NCBI RefSeq assembly: GCF_910592395.1
Contig: NC_088322.1
Span: 16,177,431-16,241,430 of the forward strand
DNA from: Lineus longissimus
Lineage: Eukaryota > Nemertea > Pilidiophora > Heteronemertea > Lineidae
Direction of reading: 5' to 3'
DNA: 64,000 bases
This document shows positions 51,901 to 62,263 of the stretch, in pieces. The position numbers and the translations under genes are program-made. The notes below the pieces were generated by a model that saw only the letters and a list, made by a program, of their open reading frames with translations, was not told where the DNA came from and ran no database searches. Numbering within the stretch: position 1 is the first letter of the stretch; the number at the start of each line of letters is the position of its first letter.

Positions 51901-54900
51901 TAAGGGTAGCGAAGACCTCCTCTGTAAAACTTGTTATATAGCGGACAAGGACACTGCCTTCTAACATCACCACCACGATTGTGATGAGCATCACCCATAT
52001 GCCAATCCATGCTCGCATCGGCATGTAGGTGAGGTTGTTACTCGAACAGAACTGAAATCAAGAATAAAACCTCAAATATTGTCAAGGATGAACTTGCATA
52101 GTTATTCAGCAACATCAAGTCATGTCATAGCCTGAACTGCAAGAAGTCGAATTCTCCTCATGATATGAGTATGTCATGCAGTCAGATGGGCTGAAAAGCA
52201 ACATAGCCCTCACTCAAGTCAACTACACATGAAAGTTACCTACCCCATACATGGCCTCTTCAAACACCAAGAGGGGTCCAGTGTGTCCAAGGATGAGGAG
52301 GGGCTGACCAGAGAAGACTGTGAAGATGAGGCCACAAACACAAACACCGACAAACATTTCACCTACTCCCATCCAACCATTCGTTTTCTCACCTGAAATG
52401 TAAATGACCGAGAGTAAACTCAAGTCCAGGAATGGGTTTTTAGAAAGAAGAAGTGCAACAACTTGCCCCACTGCATGTTTCAGACTCCAAATAAACTGAA
52501 GACCTTGAGTTTCTCTCCTCACAGTGAGCATCAGTTAGCATCTGTGACTATCAGTGAGACAGTCACTATCAGTAAGACAGTGAGACAGTGACTATCAGTA
52601 AGACAGTGAGTCTGTGACTATCAGTGAGGCAGTAAGTCTGTGACTATCAGTGAGGCAATGAGTCTGTGACTATCAATGAGGCAAAGAGTCTGTGACTATC
52701 AGTGAGGCAAAGAGTCTGTGAACTGGGACAACTCGGCTCACTCGCAGCTTGATTTGCCCATTGGGAAACTGCTGTCATGTGAGTACGTGTCTAGGCTGGA
52801 TCAATAACATTTTATACTGATGAGCTGCTCGAAAACTGTCTGGTATCTCTAAAGTAAGAATTGCTAACTTACCAAGGAGACCACCAAATGTGATAGCAGG
52901 AGCCAGACACGCAAAGTATATAAAAATAAATGCAGCGAAACATTGACTATTGAGACCATCTTTAATGTCGCTGAGGTAGAATGGGTATCGGATCTTGACG
53001 TCATTGACAAGGCCACCAAACACACGCTTGGTCCGGAGTAGAGGATCCATATCCATCTTTGCAGCTTTCTCAGCCTCCAACAGTGACGCTGAAATGGAAT
53101 GATATTGTCATTTCACGGTAACGTCTCGGAGGTTTATAGTGGACACAGCATCTGTAACAACACCACATCCATTTACTCACGCTTCCAATTATAAGGAAAT
53201 ACACACAAATACACAATGCAGTTGATTCTAGAACTAACACAACTGGAACATTTTAAATGCAACAAAATCAACTGACATATTAAACAATCAATGGAAGATA
53301 AACAAGGCCTCGGGACCCGACAACCTACCCGCATGCTGAAAGAACCAGCAGAGGAGCTGGCACCCTGCCTGACAGCAATCGATGTCTACCAGCAAACTAC
53401 CCCAAGACCAGAAACAGGCCAACATTTCACCAATCTTCAAGAAGGGAAACTGGAACGAAGCATGCCACTACCGTCCAGTATCCCTCGGGTGTATAACATG
53501 CAAGGTCCTCAAACGCATCATCTACAAGCAGATCCACAACCACCTCAACCAGCATAATATTCTCCCCCCAAACATAAACGGATTCCATGTGAAACACAGC
53601 TGTTGACAACCACCCATGATCTCCCACGGTAACGGGGCAGGAATGAACAATGCCATTCGGCACAAAAAGGTTGTGAGGAAACTAAACCACTTGATATTCC
53701 TGGTCCACATGACAACCTAGCGGATGTCATCAGTTTAACATCAAGGCTATTCGCAGATAACTGCCTATTGTACAGAGTCATTCACAATCTAATGGACCAA
53801 CTAGCGCCACAGCAAGACCTAGATAGACTAGTCGAATTAGGTGAACTGTGGGTTATGAGTTTCAATGTCATGAAGTGTAATATCATGAGATGTTCAAGGT
53901 CAAGGAAACCAATAACGGGTTACTATAGTCTGGCCGGAGGACTCCTTAGGTAAACCAGGCCAAGTTTTGCCGATGTTCGACAATGCAATGGGAAGTGTAA
54001 GTCTCATCCACGGCTAAAGAAGAGAAGAGTGTTGGTGTCGGTCCAGGTCGAGGACCAGAACCAGAACGCACGGCCATTCGGAATGGGTTTATTTTCTGGC
54101 CCGCATCCTCAGTACCTGAAGGTACAGTGCTATAGATGAACGAGAAACCAAAGCATAAACTAGAACAAGCCCCACCTCTCAAGAAACATTCAAATGTAAT
54201 TGAAATGGTCAACAAAAACACAACAAAAGAGAACTCTGTGTCAACCTTGATGTATCAATTCCAGGTGATTGAGAATAACAGAGACGCTCCCTGAAACAAG
54301 GAAAGAGGTGCTAACTTTACTCGCTACAAACCAAGAGCATGTACTTACACTTTGAACTGAACACATCCATTCCTTCAGTTCCTTTGATTTGGCAATGATG
54401 GAAATAAGATGGCTGGCATAAATACACAAGCTTATATGCCACAAATCACATCACTTCCCTTTTTCATCTATCATCTTTAAAAAATTTGATTCACTGAATG
54501 CCCCCTAATGGAAGTTGATTAGCTACCCCAGCTCTGACATTGAAGTTGTTTAACTTTGTCAAACAGAAGTGTAATATAAACTTGGGAATCCTACTCAACA
54601 AGCAAAGACGAGCTTGGAGAACAGACCAACCATACTTACAAGTCAAGCTTGGAGAACAGACCAACCATACTAACAAGTCAAGCTTGGAGAACAGACCAAC
54701 CACACTTACAAGACGAGCTTGGAGAACAGACCAACCATACTTACAAGTCAAGCTTGGAGAACAGACCAACCATACTTACAAGTCAAGCTTGGAGAACAGA
54801 CCAACCATACTTACAAGACGAGCTTGGAGAACAGACCAACCATACTTACAAGTCAAGCTTGGAGAACAGACCAACCATACTTACAAGTCAAGTTTGGAGA

Positions 54901-57900
54901 ACAGACCAACCATACTTACAAGTCAAGCTTGGAGAACAGACCAACCATACTTACAAGTCAAGCTTGGAGAACAGACCAACCATACTTACAAGTCAAGCTT
55001 GGAGAACAGACCAACCATACTTACAAGTCAAGCTTGGAGAACAGACCAACCGCACTTACAAGTCAAGCTTGGAGAACAGACCAACCATACTTACAAGTCA
55101 AGCTTGGAGAACAGACCAACCATACTTACAAGACGAGCTTGGAGAACAGACCAACCGCACTTACAAGACGAGCTTGGAGAACAGACCAACCATACTTACA
55201 AGTCAAGCTTGGAGAACAGACCAACCATACTTACAAGTCAAGCTTGGAGAACAGACCAACCATACTTACAAGACGAGCTTGGAGAACAGACCAACCGCAC
55301 TTACAAGTCAAGCTTGGAGAACAGACCAACCATACTTACAAGTCAAGCTTGGAGAACAGACCAACCATACTTACAAGTCAAGCTTGGAGAACAGACCAAC
55401 CATACTTACAAGTCAAGCTTGGAGAACAGACCAACCATACTTACAAGTCAAGCTTGGAGAACAGACCAACCATACTTACAAGTCAAGCTTGGAGAACAGA
55501 CCAACCATACTTACAAGTCAAGCTCGGAGAACAGACCAACCATACTTACAAGTCAAGCTCGGAGAACAGACCAACCATACTTACAAGTCAAGCTTGGAGA
55601 ACAGACCAACCATACTTACAAGTCAAGCTTGGAGAACAGACCAACCATACTTACAAGTCAAGCTTGGAGAACAGACCAACCATACTAACAAGTCAAGCTT
55701 GGAGAACAGACCAACCATACTTACAAGTCAAGCTTGGAGAACAGACCAACCATACTTACAAGTCAAGCTTGGAGAACAGACCAACCATACTTACAAGTCA
55801 AGCTTGGAGAACAGACCAACCATACTTACAAGTCAAGCTTGGAGAACAGACCAACCATACTTACAAGTCAAGCTTGGAGAACAGACCAACCATACTTACA
55901 AGTCAAGCTTGGAGAACAGACCAACCATACTTACAAGTCAAGCTTGGAGAACAGACCAACCATACTTACAAGTCAAGCTTGGAGAACAGACCAACCACAC
56001 TTACAAGACGAGCTTGGAGAACAGACCAACCATACTTACAAGTCAAGCTTGGAGAACAGACCAACCATACTTACAAGTCAAGCTCGGAGAACAGACCAAC
56101 CATACTTACTGGAATCCACCTCGTCCTTTGGCTCTTTCCTCTCCTTCTCCTCTCTCTCCTTCTTCTCCTGTTTCCGTCTCCGCTGACGCACCTCATTCAC
56201 CTTCATCGGCAGCAACGTGTCCCTGTCCCATTCACCAGGGGGCAGCACGATCGAGTCATCCAGGAAAGTGTTGATGGCTGAGAGGAGATCTTGGCGCCGG
56301 TCCGCATGGTAAGCAGTGTCATGGAACATCTAGAGATGGGAAGTGACGAGATTGAGATATCAGTCAGGGACATCGACAGAGCTCATACCAGAGGCTTGTG
56401 GGCATTCAAGGCACAGGGACATCGACAGAGCTCATACCAGAGGACTGTGGGCATTCAAGGCACAGGGACATCGACAGAGCTCATACCAGAGGACTGTGGG
56501 CATTCAAGGCACAGGGACATCGACAGAGCTCATACCAGAGGACTATGGGCATTCAAGGCACAGGGACATCGACATACCTCATACCAGAGGACTGTGGGCA
56601 TTCAAGGCACAGGGACATCGACAGAGCTCATACCAGAGGCTTGTGGGCATTCAAGGCACAGGGACATCGACAGAGCTCATACCAGAGGCTTGTGGGCATT
56701 CAAGGCACAGGGACATCAACAGAGCTCATACTAGAGGACTGGGCATTCAAGGCACAGGGACATCGACATAGCTCATACCAGAGGCTTGTGGGCATTCAAG
56801 GCACAGGGACATCGACAGAGCTCATACCAGAGGACTGTGGGCATTCAAGGCACAGGGACATCAACAGAGCTCATACCAGAGGCTTGTGGGCATTCAAGGC
56901 ACAGGGACATCGACAGAGCTCATACCAGAGGACTGTGGGCATTCAAGGCACACGGACATCGACAGAGCTCATACCAGAGGCTTGTGGGCATTCATTTCAA
57001 GGCACAGAAAACAAAAAAACAGTGAAAAACAAATTTAGGTTTAAGGTTAGGGTGTTGAGAGTTGATTCCTAAACCAAGAAAGAGAGAGGCTCACCTTATT
57101 GGACATAAGTGTAGAAACAGAGCGGCCCATCTCGTGGTAGTCAAGACCAGCATGCTCAGGTCCCAGCAGTATGAAGAGGAATCGCACTGGCAATGGCACC
57201 TCAGTCAGATTAGCCAAATACTGTCCTTCAGCCAAGCGAATGAAAGCCATGATGGGTTTGTCGAGAAACTCCACAGCACCGACTAACACAGTCATTGCCT
57301 CGGAACCTTTGGGGATCTTCTTCATGATGTCATGCTGCTGCCTGCCACCAGCTGTCTCTGGCCGCTTCAGTTTAGGTACCTCTAATGATACTGTCTCATC
57401 CTTCATGAAAGTGGAACAGATATGTTATTAACTGTCACAACAATAAAACAACTTGAAAGTGAGCAGACACATTTTCTGAAACATGTATGTAACTGACTGG
57501 CAATTCAGTTATGGCTTAGTCAACGTTTTTGACAGCATGCTCAATACGTTGAAGACATTCCATATGAAAGACTCACGGTTACATCACCTAGTGGAGCGTA
57601 ATGGTGTAAAAAGCAGTTAAACCTTTGGTACATACTTGTGCACTTACTGTGTTATTATCAATATCAACATGAACATCGTCCACTTTAGTGTATGAGATCG
57701 CTTCAACAGTACTGGTGGAGTCACCTTTTGATGGCAACTTGCTCTCCTTTTCCTTAAGGCTGTGGCTCGAGCCGAGGACCCTAGTAAGGCTTGCCGAGGA
57801 GAGGTTCCTAACAACATTAGCAGCTGTTTGTTTATCATCGTGCATGTGCCTGAAACAGGACATTTTCATATCAAATTACAAAACATTGAAAATATCAGTT

Positions 57901-60900
57901 CATTTTGAACCCAATTTTCAACCCAACATAAAGTCATGTTAAGCTATGCTGCATTGTCGTAGGTGCACCTTGGTTGGACAAGTTTTATATCAGATCTGCA
58001 AATCACGACGAAATATAAGATATGAAAATGCTGGGAGGAGAAACATTATGTCCAGACAGAGGAAGAGGGAGGCAAGGATGTTTGGTTATGTACAAGTCTT
58101 TTCTGAACAAGCTGGCTCTGGAGAAGTAAGGGGATACATGACCAGTCACTTCAACTCTCACACACTTCAGCTTGAGAGCTTGTGATGTTGGAATGTCAGT
58201 CACCACCAAGCAGGAAGCTTGAGAGCTTGTGATGTTGGAATGTCAGTCACCACCAAGCAGGGAGCTTGAGAGCTTGTGATGTTGGAATGTCAGTCACCAC
58301 CAAGCAGGAAGCTTGAGAGCTTGTGATGTTGGGATGTCAGTCACCACCAAGCAGGGAGCTTGAGAGCTTGTGATGTTGGAATGTCAGTCACCACCAAGCA
58401 GGAAGCTTGAGAGCTTGTGATGTTGGAATGTCAGTCACCACCAAGCAGGAAGCTTGAGAGCTTGTGATGTTGGAATGTCCGTCACCACCAAGCAGGAAGC
58501 TTGAGAGCTTGTGATGTTGGAATGTCAGTCACCACCAAGCAGGGAGCTTGAGAGCTTGTGATGTTGGAATGTCAGTCACCACCAAGCAGGAAGCTTGCAG
58601 GGAGCTTGAGAGCTTGTGATGTTGGAATGTCAGTCACCACCAAGCAGGAAGCTTGAGAGCTTGTGATGTTGGAATGTCAGTCACCACCAAGCAGGAAGCT
58701 TGAGAGCTTGTGATGTTGGAATGTCCGTCACCACCAAGCAGGAAGCTTGAGAGCTTGTGATGTTGGAATGTCAGTCACCACCAAGCAGGAAGCTTGAGAG
58801 CTTGTGATGTTGGAATGTCAGTCACCACCAAGCAGGGAGCTTGAGAGCTTGTGATGTTGGAATGTCAGTCACCACCAAGCAGGGAGAGCTCCACACAGAG
58901 GACATGGAGGAGACATATACATGGACAGAGCCATTCAAAGGAAAGAGTCTTGCAGCAAGATGTTTTGTAATAAGAGACCGGATTGGCTTATATAAAGCAA
59001 AACCTTCCAACCAATCAGATGCCTCCTATTACAATACAATTTCTGTGACTCTCCCAATGGAGGTGAAGCAGATAACGAAATCAAGTTACACTAATTCCTC
59101 CAACTCGATCGCATCACGGTTAGCAACAGAAGCTGAGCGCCCTCTATCTGGTGAGAATGAAGAGAAACGGCGCCCGAGTTCGCTGAGAGCTTCAATATGA
59201 ACAGCTGGCATAGTACGGCGACGACTGATACGCTGAGCCTCGACATGTCTAGATGGAGAGACAGATATGAGATAAGACTAACCACTGTTGCCTCGACATG
59301 TCTAGATGGAGAGACAGATATGAGATAAGACTAACCACTGTTGCCTCGACATGTCTAGATGGAGAGACAGATATGAGATAAGACTAACCACTGTTGTCTC
59401 GACATGTCTAGATGGAGAGACAGATATGAGATAAGACTAACCACTGTTGTATGAAGTGGACATGGTGCTAACAGTATGGCCCTCGTCAGCACGTCTTACA
59501 AGAATAAAGGCCATTGTACTCACCGGTTGAACTTTGGCCGACAGATGTGCAATAGTTAGAAAACTCAAACATCTAATCCATGTCATTTGACATGCGAGAA
59601 ATGAGTAGATTGACTTACTTGTGTTTTAGAAGTAGCGCCCTGAACACCTTGGGACGGTCGTCATCAGTGATTTGATCAGCGATGACCAGCTTGTCTACGG
59701 TCTGTGACACGATGGAGGTGAGGTCGCTGGCCTCCAGATCTAGGAGGATGGCACCTGCAATGGAGATCAAGATAAAACTCTCGTGTTCATTCTTCTCAGA
59801 GTGTGCTCACGTTGTATCCATTTCACAGGCCGGAACAGAGGCAATGGTGAGAAGAAGGTCCAAGTGACAAGGGGACTTTCTATTTGTGGAGTGGTGTTTC
59901 CTATCCACATCGACAGAAAGGGGTCAGGACCAAGTAGAACCCAAACGTTGATATTCACTATCCAGGAGCCCGTGTGTGTGATTCAGTCACTTACATTTCT
60001 CAAGACATCGCCTCAGATCAAGCAGACTATGAAATGAGAGAGAGGCCACGTGAGGTTTGCCCCATTTCTCAGCATCTTCCTCAACATCCTCTTCAAATTT
60101 GATCCAACGCGCCTTCTCACGCCATTCCAGCTCGTTTTGGTCACCAACAAACAACTCGTCTAATTCAACAAACACCTGCAAGAAAGCAAGTTTTTTATCA
60201 AACTCTCCCTTCTGAACAGAGTCGTCTTCAATGTCAATGAAGTGAAGAAGCTGGATTTCCTTCAAGGTCTGTCACAACACATGCTTCTTGCTGGACACGG
60301 CAGATGGACTTGCCAAGGAACCAAGACTACTGAACGTCTTCTAAAATGCTAGCTGATGCTCTGATCTGGAGTCGGTTAACAGACAATAAAAAGCTCAATC
60401 CATGTTCAAAACAGGAATGACTTACATCGTGTGGACTATGATCATACTGCCTCATCCTGGCCGGAGTGTGCGATGGTCGTCTAGGATCTTCAGCCTTGCC
60501 GATGGAGACGATAGAAGCCATGGCACTGTGGCGGATCTTGTGACGCCGAATACCGCGGGCATCTTCCAACCTATGACCTGCAACAATGCAAGGAACACAT
60601 AAACCCTGTTGGGAAACCAAGCAGCCTATTATGTGGCAGCGTGTCTCCGAGTGCTTGATATTACATTCCTACGTCATCTGTGTAACCACGGTTTCTATTG
60701 GATCTGTCACTGCTGTAAGAGGTAGTTAGCCTTTCAACAGCCGGCTGGTGGGAGGAGTACTGTCACTACTTGTATGTGCTGTAAGAGGTAGTTAGCCTTT
60801 CAACGGCCGGCTGAGTACTGTCACTTACTTTTCATATTATCAAGAGCAGCCAGATGTAGTAGTGCGGCTTCATCAGGCTCTGTTGGCACTCGTTTCAGCG

Positions 60901-62263
60901 ACGGATGGATTGATGTCTCACTGCCAGCGTGCCGGCGCTCCAATAGGTCCTCCAGGTTGTAGTTCTCTTGTGGGTAGTGGTGGCGCCGCTTGTGGTGGTG
61001 GTGGTGGTGGTGGTGCTTGTGTCTGGAAGAGAGAGAGAGATCACTTACATGTACACGCTTACATGCTGAAAGGACAACTACCTCTGATCCTAGAGATTAT
61101 CGTATAATTGAGACAATATTGCCAAGGTTAATGTAGAGAAGATTGAATTCCTGTGAATCCAAATGGGGCACCAGTTTACCAGTAGATAGAGTAGTAAGAG
61201 AATGATGAGGATGGGCACAGTTTTACTATCTGCAGCAAAGCTGATATCTATATACTATTCTAATTGAGGTCAAGATCAACATAGTCTTCTGAAAGGCAAT
61301 CTTACTTCTTAGGTTTAGCATCAGGCTGCGATGTGGTCCTCTCGTCACTCTCCAACGCCGGGGACAGAGCGATATCTGGCGATTCTGCGTCATAATTAGC
61401 CATCAGAGCCTCAGTCTCACGTAAATGATCCTCCTCATCATCGTCACCTTGGAAACAGAGAAACAGAAATAGTTCACAATTTTACCCAATTTCAACTTTA
61501 AAACAATTTGTTATTCAAAGTATTTTTATAGTTATTTCAAATCTAGTCATACACCGATTCAAAACCGCGAATTAACTCATCAACCTGAAATTGGATAGAA
61601 AAAGTCTTTGATCAACTGAATGATATTTGGTTCAATTTGACCACTGTATTAAGCAGAGCTCTTACCAAGTGAAAACTTCACTTTGGCGGCAGGGTCGGCC
61701 GAGAATTCAGGCAACTCCTGCTGGTTACAAATGGACACAACTGGGTCACTACCACTGGCAAACATGCGTGATGGCTCTGGGACATAGGTGGACTCGACAT
61801 GGAACTCCTCAGCTGCTACTTCTGGTGTCGACCGTAAAGAATCCGTTGACATGGGACTTGGCAGACCAGTCTCACTAAGTTTCCGGTTCAAAAATGCCAT
61901 TCTCAAATCGGTGTTTTTGATAGAACTTTTGCGAGGTGTTCCTGTGCCAGGAAGCTTTGTAGAATCTGAGTTCCTTCTACTGCCTGGAAGTGAGCCAGTT
62001 GACTTCTTCCTGGTGCCATCTGCAGGTGATAATAAACCATCAGGACTATCAACAGATGGTAGGCCAACCCTTGTTGCCTCATCCATCCCCGGTGGTCGGT
62101 GTCGTGTTGGACTTTCACCCACTTCAGGTTTAAAGCCGATATGTGTCGGTCGTTTCTTAGTCTCACCATCTTTAGGTGGGTCGACCTGGATCGATGGCAC
62201 GCTCGACACAGGTGGGATGTCGGAATCTTCACCACTGAGACTCGAACTGGAAGTGTCAGAATC
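48993..62263 (-). CDS. SLC4A2/3-like: SLC4 anion exchanger (band 3/AE2-AE3-like), 5' exon(s) not found
   Basis: Electroneutral Cl-/HCO3- exchanger of the plasma membrane. Eighteen exons: 62263-61666, 61447-61306, 61022-60829, 60577-60426, 60175-59995, 59754-59619, 57849-57648, 57400-57095, 56329-56110, 53088-52873, 52392-52244, 52051-51857, 51599-51216, 51050-50893, 50627-50374, 50218-50049, 49767-49594, 49181-48993. All phases agree: 1339 residues plus stop. Ser/Thr-rich N-terminus and a 7-His run (residues 249-255), then the band-3 cytoplasmic domain ([31 protein letters not shown]). The membrane domain starts about residue 720: [20 protein letters not shown], an N-glycosylated loop (NNTT, NASY, NLSL, NETI), FFMETSIT (Glu matching AE1 E681), [31 protein letters not shown]. 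Acidic tail. KSTAASL and the tail favour AE over NBC subfamilies. Confidence 0.97.
49510..49556 (-). pseudogene. Partial duplicate of SLC4 exon 49767-49594
   Basis: ctcaaacatgaacttgagga and flanking bases (49522-49556) repeat the donor end of the neighbouring exon (49612-49646), including a ctcactgcagcgac version of the donor. It is too short and has no acceptor, so it is not an exon. Confidence 0.75.
52545..52735. repeat. ~26-bp tandem repeat in SLC4 intron
   Basis: Six to seven diverged copies of gtctgtgactatcagtgagg plus a variable 5-6 bases. Confidence 0.85.
53290..53955 (+). mobile_element. Decayed non-LTR retrotransposon (LINE) reverse-transcriptase fragment
   Basis: Plus-strand translation pieces match [55 protein letters not shown] (the palm/finger region), and further on [13 protein letters not shown], the catalytic YADD box with the second Asp changed to Asn. 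Frames shift between the pieces (stop after HVKHSC). CR1/Jockey/RTE-like clades are possible. It lies antisense in the SLC4 intron between exons 56329-56110 and 53088-52873 and is inactive. Confidence 0.85.
53956..54600. other. SLC4 intron, nothing recognised
   Basis: Between the LINE fragment and the 35-bp array; may include LINE flank. No coding signal. Confidence 0.5.
54604..56109 (-). repeat. 35-bp minisatellite repeating the intron's 5' splice site
   Basis: About 43 units of 35 bp (plus strand agcttggagaacagaccaac, catacttacaagtca). On the gene (minus) strand each unit contains TTGTAAGTATGGTTGG, identical to the first 14 intron bases after the real donor (TCCA|GTAAGTATGGTTGG at 56110/56109). 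The array starts exactly at the exon-intron junction. A few units carry variants (GTAAGTGCGG or GTTAGTATGG). Confidence 0.97.
56367..57003. repeat. 48-bp minisatellite in SLC4 intron
   Basis: About 13 copies of a 48-bp unit (ggacatcgacagagctcata, ccagaggactgtgggcattc, aaggcaca). It ends within about 40 nt of the acceptor of exon 56329-56110. Confidence 0.95.
58155..58885. repeat. 47-bp minisatellite in SLC4 intron
   Basis: About 15 copies of a 47-bp unit (gcttgagagcttgtgatgtt, ggaatgtcagtcaccaccaa, gcaggaa), with one small internal insertion at about 58590. Confidence 0.95.
59238..59452. repeat. 53-bp tandem repeat in SLC4 intron
   Basis: Four nearly identical copies of ctcgacatgtctagatggag plus 33 bases. 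Confidence 0.95.
60712..60825. repeat. Direct repeat ending at an SLC4 splice donor
   Basis: gctgtaagaggtagttagcc, tttcaac and ggccggctg occur twice about 66 bp apart; the second copy lies next to the donor of exon 61022-60829. Confidence 0.8.

Noticed and set aside
54540-56281. Overlapping plus-strand ORFs of 382, 541 and 520 residues with [20 protein letters not shown]-type repeats
   Set aside because: All come from the 35-bp array inside an SLC4 intron; three frames carry the same peptide in shifted order and no start or splice context exists.
56291-57072. Plus-strand ORFs with [20 protein letters not shown] repeats
   Set aside because: Product of the 48-bp intronic minisatellite, open in three frames, antisense to SLC4.
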